Below, piece by piece: positions 14,428 to 22,604 of a stretch of 64,000 nt of DNA (position 1 is the stretch's first letter; every line of letters starts with the position of its first letter). The stretch covers positions 98,479 to 162,478 of the forward strand of contig NZ_JAAFKG010000007.1 in assembly GCF_013299185.1 (NCBI RefSeq). Reading direction: 5' to 3'. Source of the stretch: Microcoleus sp. bin48.metabat.b7b8b9.023 (GTDB taxonomy: Bacteria; Cyanobacteriota; Cyanobacteriia; Cyanobacteriales; Microcoleaceae). The position numbers and the translations under genes were made by a program. The notes under the pieces were generated by a model. That model was not told where the DNA came from, ran no database searches, and worked only from the letters and a program-made list of their open reading frames with translations.

Positions 14428-16785
14428 TTAAAATATCAAACGCCGCACCGTACCATCATCTGTAAATTGCTGTTCGCCAATACCCACAACTTCGACAGTA
14501 ACTTCGCGTTCCGAAATGGCAAACTCTCCCTCCCATGCCGCTATTTCCACTATCACTTTTTCCCCTTCCAAATACACATTGTAATTAGTCGTTGCCCACA
14601 CACCTTTTTCATGTTCAAAACTGTGTCCGTCATCCTCATAAAGCGTCCATTCACCAGTTCCGGGCCAAATTCGCATTTTCAAAGAATCGATCGCCCGTTC
14701 GCTCACAAATTGCCTCACAGGCGCGATCCTCTTCGAGGGCTTCGCTAACGCAATTATCCCCCCACCCCGAACATAAAGCGGCATTCTCTCCAAAGGCGCA
14801 TGGGCTAAAATGTGCGTCGGGCCGTGATAGCATTCGCCCGTCCACCAATCGTACCAAGTACCCTGGGGCAAATACACGGCACGGTGCTCGACTCCCGGGC
14901 GGTAAACCGGTGCAGCCATCAGCGACGGGCCGAGCAATACTTGATCGTAAAGGTGATAAGTTGTGCGATCGCCCGCAAAGTGATAAAGTAACGGTCGTAA
15001 AATCGGCGTTCCCGTCGTTGCAGCTTCCCAAAACAAGGTGTAAATATATGGCAATAACTGATAGCGCAAATTGATGTATTCGCGGCAAATCTGCTCGGTG
15101 CGATCGCCGAAAACCCACGGTTCGTGCTGCGCTGTCGTCATCGCCGAATGACCGCGCATCAACGGATACAGCATCCCCACCTGCATCCATCGCGCGAACA
15201 ATTCAGCGGTTGCATTCCCCGCAAAGCCGCCGATGTCGCAACCGACAAACGCCACGCCGGAAAGTCCCATGTTGCAAAGCATCGGTAGCGACATTTCCAA
15301 ATGATCCCACAGCGATTGATTGTCGCCCATCCACACCGACGAGTAACGCTGTACTCCCGCAAATCCCGATCGCGTCAGCACAAAAGATCGATCGTTCGCA
15401 CGCAACTTCTGCAACCCCTCAGCACAAGCTTTCGCCATCATCAACCCGTACAAATTGTGCGTTTCCGCGTGGGTGGTGCGATCGCCATCCGGGCCCTGCG
15501 GCGCATCCAGCGGAAACCAGATGTGTTCGCCGCCGTCACCAAAAGGACGTTCCGCGATCGCAGGTTCGTTCATGTCGTTCCAAATCCCCGCAACGCCGAT
15601 ATCTGTGAGGCTTTTGTGCAATTCCCCCCACCACTGGCGCACGTCGGGGCGCATGAAATCTGGAAACACGGCTTTGTCCGGCCAAACATAGCCGTGGAAA
15701 AGCTTTCCGTCGGCGGTGCGGACGAAATAGTCGTTTTCCACACCGCGATCGAATATTTCGTAATCTGCTTCCGGTTCGTACTTGACGCCGGGATCGATAA
15801 TCGTGACAACTTTGAAACCGGCTGCTTTCAAATCTGCAATCAGTTTCGCGGGATCGGGGAAACGCTTGGGGCTCCAAGTAAACACCCGGTAGCCGCGCAT
15901 ATAGTCGATGTCGAGGTGGATAACATCGCAGGGAATCGCGCGATCGCGAAATTCCTTAGCCAACTCCCTCACCACGTCCTCGGATTCGTAGCTCCAGCGG
16001 CACTGGTGGTATCCCAGCGCCCATTTTGGCGCGAGCGGCATCCGGCCGGTTAACTGGGTGTAGGTGGCGAGAATTTGGGCGGGTTCGGGGCCGTAAATGA
16101 TGTAGTAGTCGAGTTCCGCGTCTCTGGTTTCCATCCGCAAAACCCCCGGTGTTTCCGCGCCGATGTCGAATTGACTCCAAAATGTGGTGTTGAAAAAGAT
16201 GCCGTAAGCGCGATCGGGATTCAGGGCGATGTAAAATGCGATCGCCTGGTACATTTCATCTGTCTGCGAATTGTAGTCAAGGGCGTCAATCGTCCAGTTT
16301 GTCTTGACTTCGGAGAGTTTGTCGAGGAAGCCGGTGCGTTGGCCGAAACCGTAGAAATGCTCGTCTGTTTCAATGCGTTTCCAGGCGGCGGTTGCGCCCG
16401 CGCGCCATCCCATCGGGCGATCGCAGTCGCTAGCAAAGGGTTTTCCCGATTTGTCAAAGCATTCGATGGAAGTGCGATCGCGCTTGACAGAAACTGTGAT
16501 TTGTGCTGTTTCTATTTCGATTTTTTCGTCTGTTTCTCGGACTTCAAAAGGTACAATTTCCCACTGTTCGTCTGGGAGAGTCACGGAGTGCGATCGATCT
16601 TTGAATTCACCTGTCGGGGACATTCGCACTCGGATTAAATTTGGGGCGAGGATGCTGATTTTGAGAGCGGAATTGGTACAGTTGAAGTGAATTGCGCGAT
16701 CGTCGGTTTTGTCGATCGATTGTACGGAGCCGATAATTGACCAAGGCTGTTCGGTAGTTTGGAGTTTTCCGAAGTATTGCGGCAT
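14428..16785 (-). CDS. Glycoside hydrolase family 31 (alpha-glucosidase-like)
   Basis: A 785-residue GH31 enzyme. An N-terminal beta-sandwich (~30-240) is followed by the (beta/alpha)8 barrel with nucleophile D404 in GIWNDMNEP and general acid D488 in VWMGDNQ; HLDIDYM (290-296) and FVGCDIGGF (513-521) line the active site; C-terminal beta domains follow. It hydrolyses terminal alpha-glucosidic linkages of maltooligosaccharides or related glycans; no signal peptide is seen, so it is probably cytosolic in glycogen turnover. Residues ~679-688 (ALAKPSKRIA), right after RGGGII, come from a 29-bp dispersed repeat inserted in frame in the C-terminal beta domain, far from the active site. Confidence 0.93.
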   Translation of the reverse strand: MPQYFGKLQTTEQPWSIIGSVQSIDKTDDRAIHFNCTNSALKISILAPNLIRVRMSPTGEFKDRSHSVTLPDEQWEIVPFEVRETDEKIEIETAQITVSVKRDRTSIECFDKSGKPFASDCDRPMGWRAGATAAWKRIETDEHFYGFGQRTGFLDKLSEVKTNWTIDALDYNSQTDEMYQAIAFYIALNPDRAYGIFFNTTFWSQFDIGAETPGVLRMETRDAELDYYIIYGPEPAQILATYTQLTGRMPLAPKWALGYHQCRWSYESEDVVRELAKEFRDRAIPCDVIHLDIDYMRGYRVFTWSPKRFPDPAKLIADLKAAGFKVVTIIDPGVKYEPEADYEIFDRGVENDYFVRTADGKLFHGYVWPDKAVFPDFMRPDVRQWWGELHKSLTDIGVAGIWNDMNEPAIAERPFGDGGEHIWFPLDAPQGPDGDRTTHAETHNLYGLMMAKACAEGLQKLRANDRSFVLTRSGFAGVQRYSSVWMGDNQSLWDHLEMSLPMLCNMGLSGVAFVGCDIGGFAGNATAELFARWMQVGMLYPLMRGHSAMTTAQHEPWVFGDRTEQICREYINLRYQLLPYIYTLFWEAATTGTPILRPLLYHFAGDRTTYHLYDQVLLGPSLMAAPVYRPGVEHRAVYLPQGTWYDWWTGECYHGPTHILAHAPLERMPLYVRGGGIIALAKPSKRIAPVRQFVSERAIDSLKMRIWPGTGEWTLYEDDGHSFEHEKGVWATTNYNVYLEGEKVIVEIAAWEGEFAISEREVTVEVVGIGEQQFTDDGTVRRLIF
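14723..14751 (+). repeat. 29-bp small dispersed repeat, copy 2 (inside GH31 gene)
   Basis: Identical to 3616-3644. Read on the coding (minus) strand it encodes ALAKPSKRIA, the same peptide made by copy 3 in the amidohydrolase gene. Confidence 0.9.
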
Positions 16786-17214
16786 ATACTCTGACTCGAA
16801 ATATTATCGATTTTGGTTTGAGCAGTTAAGGGTTGTCATCTGACAAAAGGCTGAACTACAAATATATAAAAGGAATATTTTAACATATCGATCCAATTAC
16901 TTTACATAGCAATCCTAAATCAGTCGCAAAATCGATTGAGACCAGAATCCTTGCAGTGTAAGCATCTTGCTAGGGTATAATGCAAGGAAATCATTTAGGA
17001 TTGTTATAGAACCCATTTGACATCTTTGAGGCTGCAAGCCTTTTAATCATCACCCTCATCAAACATAGATTAACTTTTGAATTTCATCCCTCACCGAAGA
17101 GCCAGGGTTTGAAGCCCCAGCATGAAGGCAGATTGTGATAAGAACGGAGTTTAAATCTCCGTTTTTATCACTTCGCTGTCAACTGTCAACTGTCAACTGT
17201 CAACTGTTTAACTA
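16786..17214. repeat. Gene-free spacer with three hairpin or simple repeats
   Basis: Holds a family D element: ATAGCAATCCTAAAT (16906-16920) facing ATTTAGGATTGTTAT (16993-17007), one mismatch. A second hairpin, GTGATAAGAACGGAG facing CTCCGTTTTTATCAC, lies at about 17133-17171. Four to five TGTCAAC heptamers follow at 17176-17207, just beyond the stop of the next minus-strand gene. No gene is seen. Confidence 0.7.
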
Positions 17215-17784
17215 CTACCTCCCAAATACTTGCAAAATCCTCTGCACTCCTGCCTTTTCTAGCCTCTCAAACTGCTGCCGTTCATCAGCAGTAAAAACAG
17301 TTGTCACTTCTTTATCTGACATCTGTGCTTCCAAAACTCCACGGTTGAAGAAAACAACTTCACCCGTACCAAAAAAGACGATCGCCCTAACCCGATCGCT
17401 TTTTAGCCAAAATCCCACTCCATCTCCCACTTCCACGATGGCTTCCGATGCACTGACAACGGTTTTACCACCATTGGTAGAACACATGATGTAGCTCATA
17501 TTTTTGACAATTTTTGTGGCTTTTTGGCAGGATTGAGCCTGAAGTTGTTTCAACTCTCGATCGTAATTTTCCCGATTCAATGCAGGCTTGATTTGATTCA
17601 GCAAACAGCGATCGGGTATACCATCACCATCATCGTCCATGCGGATGTCGTCTTGTTGTCCGTCGCTATCGCAATCGATCGCCGGCCCGATCTGTCTGCT
17701 GGGTTTCGCCGATTGTGCTATTGCATCGATTGGGATGACATAGCTGAATAATAGCAGGGCGATCGGCAATAATTTGAAAAGCAT
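17215..17784 (-). CDS. Exported hypothetical protein with Asp-rich calcium-type loop
   Basis: 189 residues from the ATG at 17784 (an earlier frame start at 17823 would extend the signal peptide unnaturally). It starts MLFKLLPIALLLFSYVIPIDAIAQSA, a clear Sec signal peptide with likely cleavage after AIAQ or IDA. Residues ~35-60 contain DCDSDGQQDDIRMDDDGDGIPDRC, resembling thrombospondin type-3/calcium-binding Asp repeats bracketed by cysteines. The rest holds a beta-rich stretch (MSYIMCSTNGGKTVVSASEAIVEVGDG) and an amphipathic C-terminus. Probably periplasmic and calcium-binding; function unknown. Confidence 0.65.
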   Translation of the reverse strand: MLFKLLPIALLLFSYVIPIDAIAQSAKPSRQIGPAIDCDSDGQQDDIRMDDDGDGIPDRCLLNQIKPALNRENYDRELKQLQAQSCQKATKIVKNMSYIMCSTNGGKTVVSASEAIVEVGDGVGFWLKSDRVRAIVFFGTGEVVFFNRGVLEAQMSDKEVTTVFTADERQQFERLEKAGVQRILQVFGR

Positions 17785-17823
17785 TATGTTGAAAAAATAT
17801 CCTCGCTCAAATTTTAGCACCAT

Positions 17824-18115
17824 GCTGTTTTAATAGCTCAATAATTTCCAAATTAGAAGATTTATCGGCAATACTTTAGATGCTATAGCAATCCTAAATG
17901 ATTGATTAAGATTTGTAGGGGTAGTGCCCCCGTGCCTACCCCCTATCTATCGGGTCAACCTGGATCTTTAAGATCCCGTACAAAAAGTATGCAAATGATT
18001 GAGGACTTCTATATACCATTTATCAGAAAGATGAGGTATGACTGTAAATGGAGTTTTTGATGCGACTTCGTTTACTATATAATCAATATAAGAGGGCTGA
18101 AGCCCAACAACGTAC
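17824..18115. repeat. Spacer with family D half-element and family C repeat
   Basis: ATAGCAATCCTAAAT at 17885-17899 is a single arm of the family D element; its partner is missing. From about 18017 a family C-like repeat runs (TTTATCAGAAAGATGAGGTA ... GAGGGCTGAAGCCCAACAAC, then GTACCTAATCTTTT), related to copies at 36249-36594 and 56457-56563. No gene is seen. Confidence 0.65.
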
Positions 18116-18463
18116 CTAATCTTTTGCTGTTAACTCTGCCGGCAATTGGAACTTGCCATCTGCACCCGCCGCCAACTCAAAAACTTGCAACACAGCATCC
18201 ACATTTAGCGGCCCGTAAATGTGCGGGTAATCCTCACCGGCGGCAAATTCATACTTAAGTTCAGATTCTACTTTTTCCGAGTCAATCGACAGCAGCAGCA
18301 ATCCTGTTTGTCCTACAAAAAATTTATTGGCAGATTTCAGAACTTGCGGTAGAGTCGAACAGTGGATAAATCCTTCTGTATCTAGCGTATCTCCGCGATA
18401 GAATTGCACTTGTTTTGCTTGTTCCCACTGTTGGCTGCGGGTGATGTGAAAGATAACGCTCAT
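18116..18463 (-). CDS. DUF952 family protein
   Basis: 115 residues matching the small DUF952 fold: IFHITRSQQWEQAK near the start, then YRGDTLDTEGFIHCSTLPQV (the conserved GFIHCS motif at ~32-37), LLLLSIDSEKVESELKYE, and the conserved EDYPHIYGPLN near the end. These are small cytoplasmic proteins found widely in bacteria, structurally related to ADP-ribosyl-binding or transferase folds, with no established reaction. The gene appears complete. It lies 14 bp from the CocE-type remnant on the same strand, but no functional link is evident. Confidence 0.88.
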   Translation of the reverse strand: MSVIFHITRSQQWEQAKQVQFYRGDTLDTEGFIHCSTLPQVLKSANKFFVGQTGLLLLSIDSEKVESELKYEFAAGEDYPHIYGPLNVDAVLQVFELAAGADGKFQLPAELTAKD

Positions 18464-18477
18464 AGTTTAGATAGGTT

Positions 18478-18714
18478 TTAAGTGCGATCGCCAATGGGCA
18501 ATAAAATTGGCAGTAAAATGGGCAGTAAAATCTGAGAAGGACAACTCCCGCCACAACTTACTGTCAGCGTCATAATTTTAGCATCAATTAACCGCGCTGC
18601 ACCCGGAGGCGCACAAGTTCCCGGATTCACGTCATAAGCTGGAAAACAAGCGGCACTCAAACTGAGACGCAAAGCATTACCTCGGGCAATTTGCATACAA
18701 GTTGGTTGCAGCAA
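18478..18714 (-). pseudogene. C-terminal fragment of a CocE/NonD (X-Pro dipeptidyl-peptidase-like) hydrolase
   Basis: The frame reads IARGNALRLSLSAACFPAYD, then VNPGT and later RLIDAKIMTLTVSCG and PSQILLPI. This follows the usual C-terminal jelly-roll signature of CocE/NonD hydrolases (GHRLRL-S-S-FPR-D-NPGTG ... PS-I-LPVI). The catalytic alpha/beta-hydrolase part is missing upstream, where repeats begin. The end is altered by repeats of GGCAGTAAAAT that produce LLPILLPILLPI. It is a decayed remnant, near a cupin and two hydrolases. Confidence 0.55.
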
Positions 18715-18737
18715 AATTCTTACAGGTATCGATCAGG

Positions 18738-18865
18738 TTTGTAGTGAGGACTTTAGTCCTTTTTTTTCAGGTTTGTAGTCAGGACTAAAGTGCTTTCCTT
18801 TATTTTCCTTTATTTTCCTTTATTTTCTTTTGCGGACTGAAGTCCTCACTACGAACCTAGCGCAT
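18738..18865. repeat. Family B repeat (GTAGTGAGGACTTTAGTCC type), inverted pair
   Basis: GTTTGTAGTGAGGACTTTAG at about 18738 and GGACTGAAGTCCTCACTACG at about 18836 are inverted relatives enclosing CCTTTATTTT tandem copies (18797-18830). The same sequence family makes the array at 23806-24263 and the ends of the element at 50904-51094. Confidence 0.75.
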
Positions 18866-18906
18866 TTAGTCGTTTATTTTGCGGACTGAAGTCCGAACGA
18901 TCAAAT

Positions 18907-19359
18907 CTAGCACGGCACGAGTACATCCGATCGCCCGAGAACCCTCATATCTTCCTCATCGAGTTCGACTGGCGTACCGCTGCGAATTAGTTCCACAAAA
19001 TCCTCGTTTGGCACCATAATGCACAAAGTGTAAAGACGTTCGCTGCCCGTATTTTCAATGACGTGAGTGCCAGTTGGAGGCACTAACAAACTATCACCCG
19101 GTTTAATACTAACTGTTTTGCCGTCGCAAGTCGCTTGCCCTCTTCCTTTGAGTACAAAAAACATTTCTACCGCAAATTGATGGCGGTTGGGAGGAGTTTT
19201 TCCGCCCGGATCGAAAATCTCGATGCAAACAGTTAATGAGGCATTCGCGGTTGCCGGATCGAAAACTATGGCTAATCTATTAGTATCGCCCGGGCTGATG
19301 CGAAATGCTTGGTAGTCTTGAGGCGATTTCATTACAGGAATCATGCACTGGTTTGTCAT
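18907..19359 (-). CDS. Cupin-domain protein
   Basis: 150 residues forming one cupin-2 barrel: motif 1 around PNRHQFAVEMFFVLKGRGQA (~57-76) and motif 2 around PGDSLLVPPTGTHVIENTG (~87-105). The metal-binding set is His/Glu-type, with H59 and E64 in motif 1 and H99 in motif 2. Small cupins of this kind bind a metal and a small acid or act as isomerases or dioxygenases. It shares strand with the isochorismatase-fold gene 310 bp upstream and is followed by the CocE-type remnant, suggesting a former catabolic set. Several ATGs occur in the first 10 residues, so the start is uncertain by a few codons. Confidence 0.8.
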   Translation of the reverse strand: MTNQCMIPVMKSPQDYQAFRISPGDTNRLAIVFDPATANASLTVCIEIFDPGGKTPPNRHQFAVEMFFVLKGRGQATCDGKTVSIKPGDSLLVPPTGTHVIENTGSERLYTLCIMVPNEDFVELIRSGTPVELDEEDMRVLGRSDVLVPC

Positions 19360-19669
19360 TTTTTTATTGTTAGTTGTGAGTTGTTATAGCTGAAGGAAGT
19401 TCGGCAACGGATTCTGTAACGGATGTAACGGATGTAATGGATGTCACTCCAAAGGAAGAGAGAAGAAGGAAGAAGGAAGAAGGAAGAGAACCCAGGATTT
19501 TAGCAATTAAGAATTTCCTGACCGTCACGGACGGTTTCTATATGTTTCTGCTATCATTACTGAGTATTCACGGTCATTAGTAAGTGGCTCAACCTCCCAA
19601 GTTTATTACTAATGACCAATGACCAATGACCAATGACCAATGACCAATAACCAATGACTAATTCCCTAG
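19360..19669. repeat. Spacer of simple repeats
   Basis: Contains AACGGATGT copies (19408-19445), GAAGAAG heptamers (19457-19490) and about five copies of CAATGAC (19612-19658). These are short-tandem repeats of the cyanobacterial STRR kind. No gene is seen. Confidence 0.7.
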
Positions 19670-20440
19670 TTATTTAATTGCTTCTAACATAGCCTGAGAA
19701 TCAGACAAAAACCCAAAACATTGTTTAACGTTATAAAGAGTAGCCTGCCAACAAAACTCTGGAGATGTAGTAGCTGTACAATCTTTGACTAAAATGCAGT
19801 CGTAGTTGAGAAAACAAGCATCTTGTAGGGTAGCCATGACACACTGATCTGCGTTGACTCCTCCAAAGAAAAGTGTAGTTCTTCCCAGGTTGCGGAGGAT
19901 ACTATCTAAAGGAGTATCCCAAAAGGCACTCATGCGATATTTATCAATGCAAATATCCTCTGGTTTCTGTTCTAATTCATCAACAACGGCGGCCGCCCAA
20001 CTCCCCGCCATCAAAACAGATGCGCCGTTTTTGGGTAGCGGATCTCCCAAACCTACGCCCTCGCCCGTGGGATTGTAAACGTGGCGCGAAGCTGCGCTAA
20101 TATTGAGCAAATCGGGGCGGTTTCCCCAGTTTATCCAAATAATGGGTACTGCGTGCGATCGCAATTTTGGCAGCAAATTTTGCAAAGGATTAATTGGAGT
20201 GCGCGCAGGTGTTACATCGACGCCGATGTGTGATAGCCAACCGTCGGGGTGACAGAAATCGTTTTGCATATCTATCACCAGCATCGCTGCTTTTGCTAAG
20301 TCCAATCGCAGGGTTTTCGTTTCTGTTTCTAGGGTAACAGGTTGAGGCGCGATCGGCGATCGGGTGATGTCCGCAATTTTAGCATCAACTTTCCAAGCAT
20401 TTGGCGCAACGCCCAAGGTGCGGAGGGATTCCAGATTCAT
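19670..20440 (-). CDS. Isochorismatase-fold cysteine hydrolase (RutB/biuret-hydrolase-like)
   Basis: 256 residues. The catalytic triad of the family is visible: D57 in MLVIDMQNDFC, K167 in ICIDKYRMSAF and C200 in FFGGVNADQCVMATL, followed by the usual DACFLNYDCILVKDCTAT. The DMQNDFCHPDGWLSHIG segment resembles ureidoacrylate/peroxyureidoacrylate amidohydrolases (RutB) and biuret hydrolases, so the substrate is probably a small amide such as a carbamoyl or ureido compound. Neighbours are a cupin (same strand) and an amidohydrolase (divergent), suggesting breakdown of a nitrogen heterocycle to release ammonia. Exact substrate unknown. Confidence 0.87.
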   Translation of the reverse strand: MNLESLRTLGVAPNAWKVDAKIADITRSPIAPQPVTLETETKTLRLDLAKAAMLVIDMQNDFCHPDGWLSHIGVDVTPARTPINPLQNLLPKLRSHAVPIIWINWGNRPDLLNISAASRHVYNPTGEGVGLGDPLPKNGASVLMAGSWAAAVVDELEQKPEDICIDKYRMSAFWDTPLDSILRNLGRTTLFFGGVNADQCVMATLQDACFLNYDCILVKDCTATTSPEFCWQATLYNVKQCFGFLSDSQAMLEAIK

Positions 20441-21004
20441 ATTAATTGTGATTTGAAAACAACTTCAATCTTATAACTTTTTGATTGTTGCTAACTTGTC
20501 ATATCTTAAATCTTTGCTAAGATTCAGTAAAAATATCAAACGTAACTGTTTCGAGTTACTTGATGCTTGATTAAAATTAACTAAGCTTAGGCAAAAAGTT
20601 TCTAGTTTTCATGCTATTTTAGCGTTCCCAGCCATAGCCTGGAAATTCTTTGCAGGATGCTCTACCTCCAGTAAACAACAGGCGAGTAGGGTGGTTTTAT
20701 ACTCGTCAGACAAATTAGGTATGTAGTTGCGCTTCAGCGCTCTTTATAATATTAGGAAACAGCGCTGAGATCGCAACTACGTAACTTGGCTAGCGATACT
20801 TTTGGTAATTTTATATATCGTATCCTGACAATAAAACTGCCCTGCCAGTAAACCACAGGCGAGGCTCTTCATCGCTTATATGCGTTACCAGCCATAGCCT
20901 GAGAACGAGATTCAACCATATTTAAAAGGCTGAGAACGAGATGAAAGAAGATGATTTAGTCCTAAAATAGAAATAGATGTGAATTCACCAGAAAAGCTAA
21001 ATCT
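20441..21004. repeat. Gene-free divergent region with family A copy 2 and decayed palindromes
   Basis: 20717-20786 is an imperfect copy of the hairpin at 2322-2391 (left arm AGGTATGTAGTTGCGCTTCA, right arm changed to GAGATCGCAACTACGT). AGCGTTCCCAGCCATAGCCT near 20622 and GCGTTACCAGCCATAGCCTG near 20881, with TCCAGTAAACAACAGGCGAG (20667) and GCCAGTAAACCACAGGCGAG (20844), are two divergent copies of another repeat. Promoters of the two divergent genes must lie here but none is clear. Confidence 0.65.
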
Positions 21005-22435
21005 ATGAGTTTTACAATCCAAAATGCTTTGATTCCGGTTGAGAGTGGTTATGAAACGGCAGACGTGCAAGTGGCGGATAATTGCATAAGTGCGTTAGCG
21101 AAGCCCTCGAAGAGGATCGCGCCCAATTTAGCTCCTACAGGAACAGCAATCGACGGCAAAAATAAGCTGCTTCTGCCCGGTTTTGTCAACGCGCACACGC
21201 ACTCTTCTGAAATGTGGCAGCGCGGGATTATTCCGCCTTTACCGCTGGAGTTGTGGATTGGCGAACTGTACGATTTCACGCCTCTCGAACCCGAACAAGT
21301 TTACTTGAGTGCCTTGGGAACTGCGGTAGAAACATTGCTCTCGGGCGGTACAAGTGTAGTCGATCATTTAGTTTTGATTCCGGGGCAAGAATTAGAGACA
21401 ATTGCCGCCGCAGTTCGCGCTTATCAAGAAATCGGTATCCGGGCTTTTATCGGGCCGTTAATTCAAGATGAATCCCTGACAGCGGGAATGCCTGCGGGCG
21501 ATGGCGGCATCGAACACGCGGCTTACATTCGCTCTACAAAGGCAACTTTGGAACTCATGGAAGCAGCAATAAAACAGTTTCACAGACCCGAAAAAGGTGT
21601 TAATATATTGCTGGCACCGACGGGAATTCAACTGTGTTCTGATGCTTTGTTTGAAGGCTGCATCGATTTGGGCGATCGCTACAATCTTTGCCTGCACGCC
21701 CACCTCTTGGAAACGCCCGCTCAAAAACAGTTGGCTCACGAAAAATACGGCTGTAGCGCTGTCAAACATTTGCAACAAATCGGTTATTTAAGTCCGCGCA
21801 CTTCCTTAGCGCACTGCGTGTGGCTGGACGATTCCGATATTGCAATTATGGCAGAAACTCAATCGACAGTCGTACACAATCCCCTCAGCAACCTGCGGCT
21901 GGGAAGCGGGATTGCACCAATTTTAAAATACCGCCAAGCCGGAGTAAACGTATCTTTCGGCTGCGACGGCGCCGCTAGCAACGACTCTCAGGATTTGCTG
22001 GAAGCAATTAAAATTGGTTCGATTCTGCACAATATTACGGATTTGGATTACCGCCACTGGATTACACCGCGTCAGTCTGTAGAAATGGCATCGCTGGGCG
22101 GAGCAAAAGGCTTGAATCTCGGCGATGAAATGGGTTCGCTGACTGTCGGCAAAAAAGCGGATTTTGTGCTGTACGATTTAACCAGTTTATCATTGTTGCC
22201 GCGCACCGATCCGATTGGCTTGCTAATTTTGGGACGCCCGACAAATGCGGTAGACAGTGTTTGGGTAAACGGCAAACAAATTGTCGCTGAAGGGAAGGTG
22301 AAAACGATCGATGTTGATGGTTTGAGGCGGCAATTATTCGATCGCAGTGAGTGGAGTAGCAAGCGCCAATCACCAATGGTGGGCGAGATTGAATCGCACT
22401 ACCGCCAAGTGATGAAATTGCCACTCGGCGGTTGA
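21005..22435 (+). CDS. Amidohydrolase-superfamily deaminase/chlorohydrolase (TrzA/SAH-deaminase type)
   Basis: 476 residues. Metal ligands of the subtype are visible: HTH (H64, H66), HAH (H231, H233), H270 in SLAHCVW and D321 in FGCDGAASND; NPLSNLRLGSGIAP (292-305) is the typical substrate-loop segment. Such enzymes deaminate or dechlorinate purine, triazine or adenosine-type rings. Residues 30-39 (ALAKPSKRIA) are encoded by the 29-bp dispersed repeat, inserted in the N-terminal beta domain before the barrel; the enzyme is probably still functional. The last codons and stop (LGG-stop) lie inside a 60-bp repeat. It diverges from the isochorismatase-fold gene, so they may share a pathway. Confidence 0.88.
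   Translation: MSFTIQNALIPVESGYETADVQVADNCISALAKPSKRIAPNLAPTGTAIDGKNKLLLPGFVNAHTHSSEMWQRGIIPPLPLELWIGELYDFTPLEPEQVYLSALGTAVETLLSGGTSVVDHLVLIPGQELETIAAAVRAYQEIGIRAFIGPLIQDESLTAGMPAGDGGIEHAAYIRSTKATLELMEAAIKQFHRPEKGVNILLAPTGIQLCSDALFEGCIDLGDRYNLCLHAHLLETPAQKQLAHEKYGCSAVKHLQQIGYLSPRTSLAHCVWLDDSDIAIMAETQSTVVHNPLSNLRLGSGIAPILKYRQAGVNVSFGCDGAASNDSQDLLEAIKIGSILHNITDLDYRHWITPRQSVEMASLGGAKGLNLGDEMGSLTVGKKADFVLYDLTSLSLLPRTDPIGLLILGRPTNAVDSVWVNGKQIVAEGKVKTIDVDGLRRQLFDRSEWSSKRQSPMVGEIESHYRQVMKLPLGG
21092..21120 (-). repeat. 29-bp small dispersed repeat, copy 3 (inside amidohydrolase gene)
   Basis: Reverse complement of copies 1 and 2, identical over 29 bp. It encodes ALAKPSKRIA here, as in the GH31 gene. 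Confidence 0.9.
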
Positions 22436-22541
22436 AACCAGGCTTATACAAACAAAACCTGAGGAAGCGGGTTGAAGAAAGACTCGGCGGTTGAAACCGC
22501 GACTATACAGACAAAACCCGCCTCCGCGGGTTGAAGAATAA
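22423..22541 (+). repeat. 60-bp tandem repeat overlapping a stop codon
   Basis: Two units begin at 22423 and 22483 with CTCGGCGGTTGAAACC, continue with TATACA-ACAAAACC and end in GCGGGTTGAAGAA. The first unit supplies the last three residues and TGA stop of the amidohydrolase. ACCCGCCTCCGCGGGT in the second unit is a hairpin. Confidence 0.75.
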
Positions 22542-22604
22542 TTGTCAGGTTTGCAATGCGAACGTTACAGTATGATGTTAAATTGTGGTGTTTGCGAAAA
22601 ATCG

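Noticed and set aside
14467..16690. Long frames on both strands inside the GH31 gene, up to 250 codons
   Set aside because: They are antisense or alternate-frame shadows of a GC-richer gene with all GH31 catalytic motifs.
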